Positions 24,680 through 32,393 of a stretch of DNA of 40,591 nucleotides are shown piece by piece. The stretch is from Planctomyces sp. SH-PL62 (GTDB taxonomy: Bacteria > Planctomycetota > Planctomycetia > Planctomycetales > Planctomycetaceae). The position numbers and the translations under genes are program-made. Every line of letters starts with the position of its first letter. The first letter of the stretch is position 1. The stretch is from the NCBI GenBank assembly GCA_945893045.1, contig CAMDEA010000069.1, positions 1 to 40,591 on the forward strand, written 5' to 3'. The notes under the pieces are model-generated. The model saw nothing but the letters and a program-made list of their open reading frames with translations. It searched no databases and was not told the DNA's origin.

Positions 24680-24845
24680 CAGGGCAGGTCTTCTGGCTCC
24701 CGGATCGATCTACTAACCGCGCCTTCCCAAGCATCGTCGCTCAGTGGCAATGGCGGTGTTCGTCCCCGGTTACAGCGGCGGGACCGCGACGGATTCGAAC
24801 CGTCTTCCCTATTCTCCTGTGAGCAACACACTCGCAGGCACCCGT
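24680..24845 (-). promoter_or_regulatory. Cobalamin (AdoCbl-type) riboswitch
   Basis: Read on the minus strand, the segments occur in the order of the cobalamin aptamer: GGGTGCC, then AATAGGGAAG, then GGTTCGAATCC, GCGGTCCCGCCGCTGTAACC, GCCACTG, TTGGGAAGGC, and finally the B12 box GAGCCAGAAGACCTGCC. The order and spacing match the aptamer throughout. The next gene downstream on this strand is the DUF1559 pseudopilin at 24490. Cobalamin riboswitches normally turn expression off when B12 is plentiful. Confidence 0.97.
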
Positions 24846-24968
24846 GTCGGGGCGGGATGGTATCTGTCGGCAGTGGGATTGCAACCGAGCGAAAATCATG
24901 CGGCGAACGCGGAAACATTCTGGCGAGCGGGGCGGCGTCAGCCCCCCGGCACGGACTCTACCCGCAAA

Positions 24969-25035
24969 GTAGCAGGCACATTCCATGTGCCGTCGGCATT
25001 TCCCAGGCTGACGGCACATGGAATGTGCCCGCTAC
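24969..25035. repeat. Paired TAGC-type hairpins with TCC loop
   Basis: GTAGC at 24969-24973 opens GGCACAT-TCC-ATGTGCC. The inverted copy ends in GCTAC at 25031-25035. It lies upstream of both the riboswitch (minus) and the membrane/TPR gene (plus). It is the same subfamily as 39086-39160, with a T·A pair here where that one has C·G. Confidence 0.85.
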
Positions 25036-25247
25036 TTTTCAAAGTGAGTTCCCTTGGGCTGATCCGCCGCGGCGGACCCCGCTCGCCGGTCTTGTTCGTG
25101 ACTGCGCGCGGTTACGTTGCTTGGTTCGTTTGATCGGCCTAGCATGACATCGTTCCGCGAGAAACCGGCCGAAGGTTCCAACATCGCGGCCGAGTTTCAC
25201 GTCTGTGGTGAGCCACACTTCCGCTCGCTTCTTTTCCGGGGACGATT
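25036..25247. other. Divergent spacer, no gene seen
   Basis: It contains no coding sequence I can support. It should hold the promoter for the riboswitch/DUF1559 transcript and that of the gene at 25248. There is a GTCCGCCGCGGCGGAC-like dyad near 25064-25078. Confidence 0.4.
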
Positions 25248-28200
25248 GTGTCCGATTCAGAAAACGCTCCCACGTCGCTCCCCGCGCCCGAGGCTGATCT
25301 TTCGGCAAATGCACAGACACCCAACGTGGCAGTCCCTCCGACCGAGGGGTTGCCGGATTGGGAGCCGCTCACACCGGAACTGGTCGAAGACGAGGCGATC
25401 CGCGGCGACTTTATGTTGCGATGGGCGGCGGTGTTGTTGGCGCTGTTGCTCGGCTGCCGGCAGATCGTCGAGACGACGACGCTGGTGCATGTGAAGACCG
25501 GGCGCTATTTGGCGGCTCACGGGCTTTGGCCCCCCGCGCAGGACGTCTTCTCGTCGACGGCCAGCGAGCATCGTTGGGTGAATCTCTCATGGTTGTGGGA
25601 TTTGATCGCCAGTGGATTGTTCGCGATCGGTCAGGGAGTCGGATTGTCGCTCGCCACGGCGCTGCTGGTGGCGCTGACGTGGTGGCTGCTGGGAAGAATC
25701 AGCCGGGTGAATGTCTCGAATTGGTGGGGTTCGATTCTCGGCGTGCTGACTCTGTTGGCGAGTCATCCTCAGTTCTCTGGTCAGCCTGAGACCGTGACGC
25801 TGCTTGGACTGGCGGCGACGTTGTGGTGCTGTCACGCCTGGCGATCGTCGCTGGAGTCGGCGGCGAGCACGAGCGTCATCGCTCTGACCAGCCGGCCGGT
25901 GTCGCTCTGGTGGTTGGTGCCGGGCTTCGCATTGTGGAGCAATCTCGACTCGCGGATGTTTCTCGGCTTGCTGCTGTTGTTGCTGTGGGGCATCGGGGAG
26001 TTGCTCGGCAACATTTTGGGACGCGCTGCGTTGTCCGACGCGCAACGAAAACACTTTTGGACGGTGTTGGGAATGTGTGTTTTGGCGAGCGTTCTGAATC
26101 CGTTTGGAGGTCATTCGCTGTGGTCACCGGTCGTCCTGTATGGGACGGAGTACCCCGCGTGGCGGGTCTATGCCGTGACCGCTTCCGGCTGGGAAAACAC
26201 CGGCGCGTTGACGCTCTGGAATCCGGCACTGTGGAGTTCTGGACTGGTTCGGTTGCCCGTGATCGCGGGACTGCTGGTGTTGCTGTCGGCGTTGGTGTCA
26301 CTGTCGTTGAATGTTCGGCGCTCGAATCTCGGCGATTGGCTGGCGTTGGCCGGGTTCGTGGCGCTGGCGTGTGTCGCTTCGCATGAACTGGCGGCGGCGA
26401 GCATCGTCGCCTGCGTGTTCGGGACGCTGAACGCTCAGCAGTGGTATCAGGCGAAGTTTCGGCAGACGTACTCGATTGCGACGAGCGAGTTGCTGTTCAC
26501 GCGCGGCGGCCGCGCGGTCACGGTGCTGGCTTTCTTCGCGCTGGCGGTGATCTCGGTGAATCAAATGCTGTTCGGCGTGGACGGGAAGCGCGTTGGATTG
26601 GGGATGTCGAATCGTCTGCAAGCCTTGGTCGAGGCGTATCGCTCGGCGTCCGAGAGTTCGTTTGACGACCGACCGTTCAACTTCGTGCCTCAGCAAGGGG
26701 ATGTCTTGTTGTGGGTCGATCAAAAGCCGTTCGTGGACAGTCGCCTGGCTGTGTTCTCTGGTCGCGGCCCAAGAGACTTGCTGACGCTGCACGATCAGGC
26801 GCGACGAGCGTTGGCGGGCTTGCCGGCCAATGACGCCGCTGCGGTGGAGCAACCGGATCAAACTCGTCCGGAGGATTTCCAAGCGATTTGGCGGCCGATC
26901 TTCGACCGATTTCAGATCACCCATGCGTTGCCGCGATTGGTGGGTGTGCGGCCGATCGCGTATTTCCGAATGCTGTTTTCAGCGGACTGGCGGCTCACTC
27001 ATCTGGGCGCGAACTGTGCGGTGCTCTATCGCGCGGATGCTCCGTCGCCGGAACTCCACCAGTTTCTCGATCAGCATCGGATGAATTTCGTGGCATCGGC
27101 ATTTCAAACGGAGTCGCCGAAATCACTTCGCTCGGACTGGCCGCGCGCGAGCACCTCGCTGCAAAAATACTTGGGATCACCGGAGGCTCGCGTTTCCAAC
27201 AAAGTGCTCGAGGCGGAAAACCTATTGATGCACCTGCACGGGATGGTCAGCGGGCAGATCGTGATCGAGCAGCCGTCCGCCGTCGCGATGGCGTTTCTGG
27301 CCATTCGCAAAGCGAACGAGGCGCTGGCGGAATCGGCCGATCACGCGGCGGCCTATCAAGTCTTAGGCGATGTGTACTCCTTCCTGTCGAACATGGAGAC
27401 GGCCATGGTGCAATCGGGAGGAGGCTCGTTTTCCAATCAATTGCGGTTCCAGCAAGCGTTAGGGGCGTATCACCAAGCCGTGCTATTAGAACCCAACTCG
27501 CTGGAACTGCATGGCCGGTTGCTCGAACTGTTGCAGCAGCACAACCGCACGGACTTGATGCTTCGTGAACTGCAAGCGATCGACCGTCTCATGCTGACGA
27601 TGCCGTCCCATGCTGCGGATGCCGATGAGTCGTCGCTGAAGAGATTCGAGTTTCTGGAACGTTGTCAGAGTCAACTCGACGCGCTGCGCAATGAACTCGA
27701 AAAGGTGCCGGAGGCGGGACCAAGCGCGATTGAGATTGCCCAGCAAGTGTATGCAGCGGGGTTTGTGCTGGAGGCGCTCAAGATTCTGGACCGCGATCCT
27801 GTGGCGATTCAGCGATCGCCTGAAGGACAGACTCTTCAAGGCTTGCTGCGATATGAGGCCGGTGAGATTGAAGAGGCTCACAACCAATTCGCGTATGAGC
27901 TCGGTTTCGGCGCGGCGGGGTGGCGTGTCCCGGCCGCGTGGACACGGTTGGCTCACGGCGAATACGAGCCAGCCATCAAGCTGTGGAAAGAGCAAACGGA
28001 CTTGAGTCAGAACTCGTCGTTGTTTTCGGTCCTGACGACGCTGCCTCTGGTGCAATCACCCTATCAAGATCTGGGCCAACCGAGCGTCTGGCCCACGCAG
28101 CATGGGGTGTCTTTTGCCCAAGCTCAAATTCGTGCGGTGAACGAGACGGCGATCCTCCTGTGGTACACCGCGATGTGCCAGATGGAATCGGGCCAGCCGA

Positions 28201-28388
28201 AATTGGCTGGGAAGACGCTCAGCGGGTTGCTCGAAAACTATCCGGACACGGCGCTGCGCCCGCTGTGTCGCTTTTACCTGTTCGTCATCACGGACGAGTT
28301 GATCGATCTCGAACCTCCTTCGGAATGGATTCCGATCGACGGAGAGACCTTCATGTCGGATGAGACCGCGGACACCGAAAAAAAATAA
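25248..28388 (+). CDS. Large polytopic membrane protein with C-terminal TPR-like region
   Basis: 1046 aa. The GTG start at 25248 (VSDSENAP) has GGGGAC just upstream; it is the best start, with moderate certainty. After a Pro-rich cytoplasmic tail there are about ten membrane helices between roughly residues 57 and 450, with loops such as HVKTGRYLAAHGLWPPAQDVFS and SGWENTGALTLWNP. This recalls GT-C-fold glycosyltransferases and related planctomycete membrane proteins; no catalytic motif is certain. A soluble domain (about 480-620) contains LLWVDQKPFVDSRLAVF and precedes a helical TPR-like half (AYQVLGDVYSFL, LGAYHQAVLLEPNSLELHGRLLELL). Function unknown: possibly lipid-linked sugar transfer or envelope assembly. 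It is a single-gene unit, ended by hairpins. Confidence 0.85.
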   Translation: MSDSENAPTSLPAPEADLSANAQTPNVAVPPTEGLPDWEPLTPELVEDEAIRGDFMLRWAAVLLALLLGCRQIVETTTLVHVKTGRYLAAHGLWPPAQDVFSSTASEHRWVNLSWLWDLIASGLFAIGQGVGLSLATALLVALTWWLLGRISRVNVSNWWGSILGVLTLLASHPQFSGQPETVTLLGLAATLWCCHAWRSSLESAASTSVIALTSRPVSLWWLVPGFALWSNLDSRMFLGLLLLLLWGIGELLGNILGRAALSDAQRKHFWTVLGMCVLASVLNPFGGHSLWSPVVLYGTEYPAWRVYAVTASGWENTGALTLWNPALWSSGLVRLPVIAGLLVLLSALVSLSLNVRRSNLGDWLALAGFVALACVASHELAAASIVACVFGTLNAQQWYQAKFRQTYSIATSELLFTRGGRAVTVLAFFALAVISVNQMLFGVDGKRVGLGMSNRLQALVEAYRSASESSFDDRPFNFVPQQGDVLLWVDQKPFVDSRLAVFSGRGPRDLLTLHDQARRALAGLPANDAAAVEQPDQTRPEDFQAIWRPIFDRFQITHALPRLVGVRPIAYFRMLFSADWRLTHLGANCAVLYRADAPSPELHQFLDQHRMNFVASAFQTESPKSLRSDWPRASTSLQKYLGSPEARVSNKVLEAENLLMHLHGMVSGQIVIEQPSAVAMAFLAIRKANEALAESADHAAAYQVLGDVYSFLSNMETAMVQSGGGSFSNQLRFQQALGAYHQAVLLEPNSLELHGRLLELLQQHNRTDLMLRELQAIDRLMLTMPSHAADADESSLKRFEFLERCQSQLDALRNELEKVPEAGPSAIEIAQQVYAAGFVLEALKILDRDPVAIQRSPEGQTLQGLLRYEAGEIEEAHNQFAYELGFGAAGWRVPAAWTRLAHGEYEPAIKLWKEQTDLSQNSSLFSVLTTLPLVQSPYQDLGQPSVWPTQHGVSFAQAQIRAVNETAILLWYTAMCQMESGQPKLAGKTLSGLLENYPDTALRPLCRFYLFVITDELIDLEPPSEWIPIDGETFMSDETADTEKK

Positions 28389-28412
28389 CCCCGGCCACAA
28401 GGACCGGGGCTA
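28389..28412. repeat. Hairpin directly after the stop codon
   Basis: CCCCGGCC-ACAA-GGACCGGGG, then CTATT. The hairpin begins at the base after the TAA, so it probably ends or stabilises the transcript. On the minus strand it reads TAGC plus a hairpin whose loop contains CTTGT, matching the neighbour at 28436. Confidence 0.6.
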
Positions 28413-28435
28413 TTCGCCGTAGGACTCCGTGTTTT

Positions 28436-28517
28436 GTAGCCCGACCCCTTGTGGGTCGGAGGATTAGTTTCGTTCACGGCCAGGCAGAATCCTCCGTGCC
28501 ACAAGGGCACGGGCTAC
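28436..28517. repeat. Paired TAGC-type hairpins with compensatory stem changes
   Basis: The edges are GTAGC (28436-28440) and GCTAC (28513-28517). The left hairpin is CCGACCC-CTTGT-GGGTCGG. The right one, read on the minus strand, is CCGTGCC-CTTGT-GGCACGG. The two arms differ at four positions, and all four fall in pairs that keep the stem intact. The 28548 gene ends 30 bases away. Confidence 0.85.
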
Positions 28518-28547
28518 AGACCAGCGAAGTTAATCCTGAACGGGTTC

Positions 28548-29099
28548 TTAGTTCAGAATCTTCTTGGTGTCTTCGATGATGGCCTTGGCGCTGGCGGTTT
28601 TGTACTCGCCCTTGGCGAAAGCGTGGCTGGCCTTCACGTCCCCTTCGACCCACATCGTGACGGTCAGGTTGGCTTTCTCGGCGATCTTGTAGCCATCCGG
28701 TCCGGCGACACCGTCGAAGACCGTCAATGGGACGTTCTTCAAGCCTTGCTTCTTGGCGATTTCCTTCAGCGAGGCTTCGTCCTTGTCCGGATCGTTCGTC
28801 AGCAGCGTGACGAACGCGGCCATCTTCTTCTCTTCGTTCTTGCCGACCAGGTCGTCAATCTGCTTGACGAGGGCGACGACTTCCGGAGTCATCTCGCGAG
28901 CGAAGATGTTGACCACCGGGCGATCACCGAACTTGCAGCGATAGCACAGCGATTTGCCTTCGCTGGGACCAGTGATGTCCTTGACGTTGTACGCCGGAGG
29001 AGCATCACCCGGTTGCAGGCCGGACTTCAGTTCGGCCGCGATCAACGCACCGGCGAACATCGCGCTCGCCACGAAAGCCACAGACAGAATTCGACGCAT
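28548..29099 (-). CDS. Secreted thioredoxin-fold protein
   Basis: 183 aa with a clear signal peptide (MRRILSVAFVASAMFAGALIAAEL). AAGGAG stands 7 bases before the ATG. The mature part opens with LQPGDAPPAYNVKDITGPSEGKS, like the AhpC/TSA-type entry of periplasmic thioredoxin-like proteins. It then has LCYRCKFGDRPVVNIFAREM, where C-x2-C comes before the strand instead of after it, and NVPLTVFDGVAGPDGYKI, a cis-Pro-like region. The classical WCxxC is absent, so redox activity through the CYRC pair is a guess. It belongs to a type I have seen in planctomycetes, without known function. It stands alone, with hairpin elements on both sides. Confidence 0.82.
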   Translation of the reverse strand: MRRILSVAFVASAMFAGALIAAELKSGLQPGDAPPAYNVKDITGPSEGKSLCYRCKFGDRPVVNIFAREMTPEVVALVKQIDDLVGKNEEKKMAAFVTLLTNDPDKDEASLKEIAKKQGLKNVPLTVFDGVAGPDGYKIAEKANLTVTMWVEGDVKASHAFAKGEYKTASAKAIIEDTKKILN

Positions 29100-29166
29100 C
29101 TTAAGTCTCCTTGGGGTTGAGAAACGGAACAGTTGAGAAACGGAACTTGGGACAGACAGTTTGTTC

Positions 29167-29230
29167 GTAGCCTGACTCTCCGAGTCGGGAGCCGTTGATG
29201 GCAGGAATCCGACTCGGAGAGTCAGGCTAC
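29167..29230. repeat. Paired TAGC-type hairpins with TCC loop
   Basis: GTAGC at 29167 opens CTGACTC-TCC-GAGTCGG (one mismatched pair). The inverted copy ends in GCTAC at 29226-29230, and the 23-base arms differ at one base. It lies 68 bases upstream of the secreted thioredoxin-like gene, in its promoter region. Confidence 0.85.
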
Positions 29231-29517
29231 CGAGGACAATTCATGAGGCAGGTGACTTCATCGAAGTCTTCGCGGCAGCACGCGAACCGGACACGCCGTC
29301 GCTAACGAATCCGCATTCAAGAGAAGCCGGGCCGCTCGGCTTCGGGGCAGATGAGGTACGGCAGTGACACTCGGAGCGATCCCGCCGATGGGCGGACGAT
29401 TGGCGACGCGATGTAGTTCGGCCGCAGACTCACGAGCGGGGTTCCTTAGCAAAGTCGTCGTACCCAAACGCGGGCGGGACTCTAGCGGCGTGCTCCGGCG
29501 GGAAACAAGCGTCCGGC
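29231..29517. other. Spacer upstream of the thioredoxin-like gene, no gene seen
   Basis: About 290 bases. A 69-codon minus-strand frame at 29258-29467 is rich in Arg/Pro/Ala and has no visible ribosome site or family likeness, so I do not call it. The region also holds the 3' end of the methyltransferase transcript; I see no strong terminator. Confidence 0.45.
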
Positions 29518-30300
29518 TTACTCGTTAGCCTTTGCTGGACGGGATGCTTCGGCCTTGGTCTTCTCAAACAGGACGATGTGCTGCCAGGGCAAGACGCCGA
29601 TGGTCTTCGTCCACTTCAAGCGGAACTCCGGCTGTGAGATTTCCTTCTTCACCTGCGCCTCGGTCATCTTGTGAACCAGCTTGATTGGCACGTCCGGGTC
29701 TTCCTTGCGGTATTCGACAAACGCGACTCGGCCACCAGTCTTCAGCGACTTCGAGATGTCCAGCATCATCTCGTAGGGAAACTCCAACTCGTGGTAAACA
29801 TCGACCATGATGACGAGGTCCACCGACTCCGGCTTGAGGGCGGTCGTCTTTTGCGTTCCTTTGACCGGTTCAACATTGGTGATCTTCAGCTTCTTTGTGT
29901 TGTCACGCAGGCGGTCGAGCATTTCTTGCTGAACATCGACCGCCAGCACTTTGCCGTCGGGCAGAATCTTCTCGGCCATCAACACGCTAATGACGCCGCT
30001 CCCCGCGCCGATGTCGGCCACGATCATGCCCGGCTTGAGGTCCAACGATTTGATCAACAGCGTGAGTTTTTCTTCCTTCTCGCGCACCGCCCGTTCGAGC
30101 CACTCGGCCCCCTGGCCGCCGGGGCCGAAGCCCATCACATGCGCGATCTCGCGCCCCATGTAAAACTTGCCGATGCCGTTCGGATCGTGATCCTTCCGAA
30201 TCTCGTAACGCAATTCGCCCGGCTGGGCCGGCTCCTCGGCCCGCAGAAAAAGCGGCATCCACACCAGAGCGATCAGCAATCCGAGCTGGCGAAAGGGCAT
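29518..30300 (-). CDS. SAM-dependent methyltransferase with N-terminal signal peptide
   Basis: 260 aa. The ATG at 30300 is fixed by GAGGAG 7 bases upstream. The N-terminus (MPFRQLGLLIALVWMPLFLRA) looks like a cleavable signal peptide. A class I methyltransferase Rossmann core follows: MIVADIGAGSGVISVLMAEKI (motif I), VLAVDVQQEMLDRL, and SVDLVIMVDVYHELEFPYEMML (motif IV region). An exported enzyme would lack SAM, so either the segment is a membrane anchor facing inward or the protein uses its fold differently. It is the last gene of a three-gene operon with the M14 peptidase (25-base gap) and a membrane protein. The substrate is unknown. Confidence 0.88.
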   Translation of the reverse strand: MPFRQLGLLIALVWMPLFLRAEEPAQPGELRYEIRKDHDPNGIGKFYMGREIAHVMGFGPGGQGAEWLERAVREKEEKLTLLIKSLDLKPGMIVADIGAGSGVISVLMAEKILPDGKVLAVDVQQEMLDRLRDNTKKLKITNVEPVKGTQKTTALKPESVDLVIMVDVYHELEFPYEMMLDISKSLKTGGRVAFVEYRKEDPDVPIKLVHKMTEAQVKKEISQPEFRLKWTKTIGVLPWQHIVLFEKTKAEASRPAKANE

Positions 30301-30325
30301 CGCGGAACTCCTCGATTCGTGGTGG

Positions 30326-31438
30326 CTACTTCGCCTGAATGACCGCCAGCAGGGCCTCGCGGTTTTCGCGCCAAGCGGTCGGGCCGCTGGCATCCGTGGG
30401 AACTTCGAGCGTGATGGTCGGCAGTTTGCGATCAACGCCGGCCCACGAACCGAAGCTTCCGGGGGTCGGATAGCCCATCGTGGACAGCACGTTGTATTGA
30501 TTGTGGAAGCTCATGTGCTTGGCGAGTGCTTCGGCCGGGCCATCGAAGTTGTTGCCGTGCTTGCCGCGCGCGATCGAGTGCAGCGTGATGATCCGGTCGG
30601 GTTTCCAGTCGTCGATCAGTTGGATCAGCAACTGCGCCTCCGGTTCCGAGGCAGGTTCTTCGCCGCCGAAGTAGCGTCCCTTCTTGCCAACCGCAAAGTT
30701 CTTCGCAGGGAAGTTGCGATTCAAGTCGATCTCACGCGCGTTGGCCCGTGTGCCGCGTGCAAGCCCATCTGGATTGGCGACCGGCATGACCGCCACTCGG
30801 CGACCGTAATACGCTGCCGGGTTCTTAGTCAGATGCTCGACCAGTTGATTCGCTACGAACGCGGTGTTGGCCTCGTCGCCGTGAATCGCGGCGAAGATCA
30901 GCGTCTTTGGACCGGTCGTTCCGAAGTAGTGCCCGACGATCGGCAGTCCGAGCACCGACTTGCCCAATTGCCGCGTTTGCGGCCCGAACGTCGGCAAAAG
31001 GTCACCGGGCCGCAGCGATTCGCGAGCCACGACCGCCGCAACCTCAATCACCGTGGCTGGCTCGTCGGGAGCGACAATCGGCTCGATGGGAACGAGGTCC
31101 GCCTGCGGCACGGCTGGCGCCGGGACTGTCGGAGCGCGTGTCGCGATCGACTTTGTCGCACGGCGCACTTTCGGCAACGGGCGATTCCAAACTCGGCCAG
31201 TCGCCACGTTGCCGGGTGCGATCTTTCCGTTGAGACGCGAATACTCGCCCGGATCGGCTGGGTCAAAGTTGTACGGCGTGATCAGCGGCAGCGCGTCTGA
31301 GTTGGCTGTCGCCGGCGAGTCCGGTTCGGTGGCCGGCAAGCTCAGCGAAGTGACACACAATGAGGCCGCCGCAATCGCGGACAGCAGTGGACGCGCAGCC
31401 GCTCGGCCACGCGGAAGAATCCAATCGAAGGGAATCAT
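30326..31438 (-). CDS. M14 family zinc carboxypeptidase, MpaA (murein peptide amidase)-like, exported
   Basis: 370 aa with an N-terminal signal region (about 1-36, ending near SLPATEP). A Pro/Ala-rich linker of about 100 residues leads to the peptidase domain. The zinc site is HGDE in IFAAIHGDEANT plus His in RIITLHSIARG; NPDGLARGTRANAREIDLNRNF is the substrate-binding/Asn-Arg motif; the catalytic Glu is in TITLEVPTDASG. These match MpaA-like enzymes that cut the gamma-D-Glu-DAP bond of murein peptides. E. coli MpaA is cytoplasmic, whereas this one appears exported. It is in an operon, 7 bases after a membrane protein gene and 25 bases before a methyltransferase. It fits the DAP-type wall implied by MurE. 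Confidence 0.9.
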   Translation of the reverse strand: MIPFDWILPRGRAAARPLLSAIAAASLCVTSLSLPATEPDSPATANSDALPLITPYNFDPADPGEYSRLNGKIAPGNVATGRVWNRPLPKVRRATKSIATRAPTVPAPAVPQADLVPIEPIVAPDEPATVIEVAAVVARESLRPGDLLPTFGPQTRQLGKSVLGLPIVGHYFGTTGPKTLIFAAIHGDEANTAFVANQLVEHLTKNPAAYYGRRVAVMPVANPDGLARGTRANAREIDLNRNFPAKNFAVGKKGRYFGGEEPASEPEAQLLIQLIDDWKPDRIITLHSIARGKHGNNFDGPAEALAKHMSFHNQYNVLSTMGYPTPGSFGSWAGVDRKLPTITLEVPTDASGPTAWRENREALLAVIQAK

Positions 31439-31445
31439 GATCGGC

Positions 31446-32264
31446 TCACGCTCTGGGGGGTTGCGGAGCGTCCGTGCGAAATTCGACCTGCAAGGCTCCG
31501 AGCATCTTGGTGATCTGAGCCTCCTTGCGATTGATGTTGAGGACGTTATCGAGCACGAAGGCGCGCGGCTCGTTGGTCGGATGCAGAATCAACCGGCCGG
31601 AGCGGAGCAGCATGTACTCGAACACGTCATTGATTTCTTTGCTGATCCGCAAGTTCGGAGCGGAGAAGCGTTCCAGGTCGCTGAGGAATCCGTGATGGTG
31701 CATCAGTTCGTTCGGGCGGACTTCCCAATAATCGAACCGAGCCATGACCCACACGATGATGTAGAGCAAGCTCAGCAGCACCGCGAACAACATGTAGAAG
31801 TGAGCGTTGGCCCAAGGCTTCAATGCATCGAAGAACTTCGACACGAACGGCACCAGGTCGGGACGATTCGTGAAGAGCAGCACCGCTCCCATCCCTGTCG
31901 CCACGAACCCAAAGAAGAGGGTCAGGGACGTTGTCCTGGGGAAGTCGAACGAAATCACGACGAGGTTCACGGCCGTCAGCATCAGGAAGAACAGCGTGAT
32001 GAGCTCTGCTACGCGATGACGCTCGCCACCGGGCATCGCCGTATCGCCCAGCAACAGCATGATGAACCAGGCCAGAATCGAGATGATGTAGGTCGGATAC
32101 ATAAACACGATCTTCGGGTACGAGACCAGATAGATCGAACTCGGAGCCTCTTCTCTGTCGCTGTCCGGCGGCGCGGTCGCAACGATCGGCTGAGTCGCAG
32201 TGGCGGCAACCACAGGCGGGATGGGATTCGGGGCCGAGTCATTTTCGGGATTGTCGGTGCTCAT
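31446..32264 (-). CDS. Membrane protein with PH-like C-terminal domain
   Basis: 272 aa. A Pro/Ala-rich N-terminal tail (about 45 residues) precedes four membrane helices (IVFMYPTYIISILAWFIMLL, ELITLFFLMLTAVNLVVI, TSLTLFFGFVATGMGAVLLF and FYMLFAVLLSLLYIIVWVMA). A cytoplasmic domain follows with VRPNELMHHHGFLSDLERF and RAFVLDNVLNINRKEAQI. This alternation, with an N-E-L turn followed by strands and a final helix, resembles bacterial PH (bPH2/YdbT-like) domains. It is the first gene of the operon with the exported M14 peptidase and methyltransferase. The ribosome site is weak (GATCGA). Function unknown. Confidence 0.8.
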   Translation of the reverse strand: MSTDNPENDSAPNPIPPVVAATATQPIVATAPPDSDREEAPSSIYLVSYPKIVFMYPTYIISILAWFIMLLLGDTAMPGGERHRVAELITLFFLMLTAVNLVVISFDFPRTTSLTLFFGFVATGMGAVLLFTNRPDLVPFVSKFFDALKPWANAHFYMLFAVLLSLLYIIVWVMARFDYWEVRPNELMHHHGFLSDLERFSAPNLRISKEINDVFEYMLLRSGRLILHPTNEPRAFVLDNVLNINRKEAQITKMLGALQVEFRTDAPQPPRA

Positions 32265-32356
32265 GGAGTCGATCTTTGGCTAACGAATCAAATGATTGAA
32301 GAGATGTCTGCCACGCGCGGCCCGGACAATCTATCGAGCCAACCGAGCGACGTGTA

Positions 32357-32393
32357 GTAGTGGGGCAGGTTTTCAACCTGCCCGTCCCGCTAC
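32357..32393. repeat. Single TAGC-type hairpin supplying the murJ stop codon
   Basis: GTAG at 32357-32360, hairpin GGGCAGGTT-TTC-AACCTGCCC, and CTAC at 32390-32393. The minus-strand TAG stop of murJ is contained in this CTAC. The 25 bases 32361-32385 recur exactly at 33975-33999 near the murJ start. Confidence 0.85.

Noticed and set aside
24780..24812. tRNA-like T-arm sequence GGTTCGAATCC
   Set aside because: It sits in the cobalamin aptamer, with all the other riboswitch blocks around it in order; no acceptor stem or anticodon arm fits.
29258..29467. 69-codon minus-strand frame in the spacer
   Set aside because: No ribosome site, composition of random GC-rich sequence, no recognisable motif.
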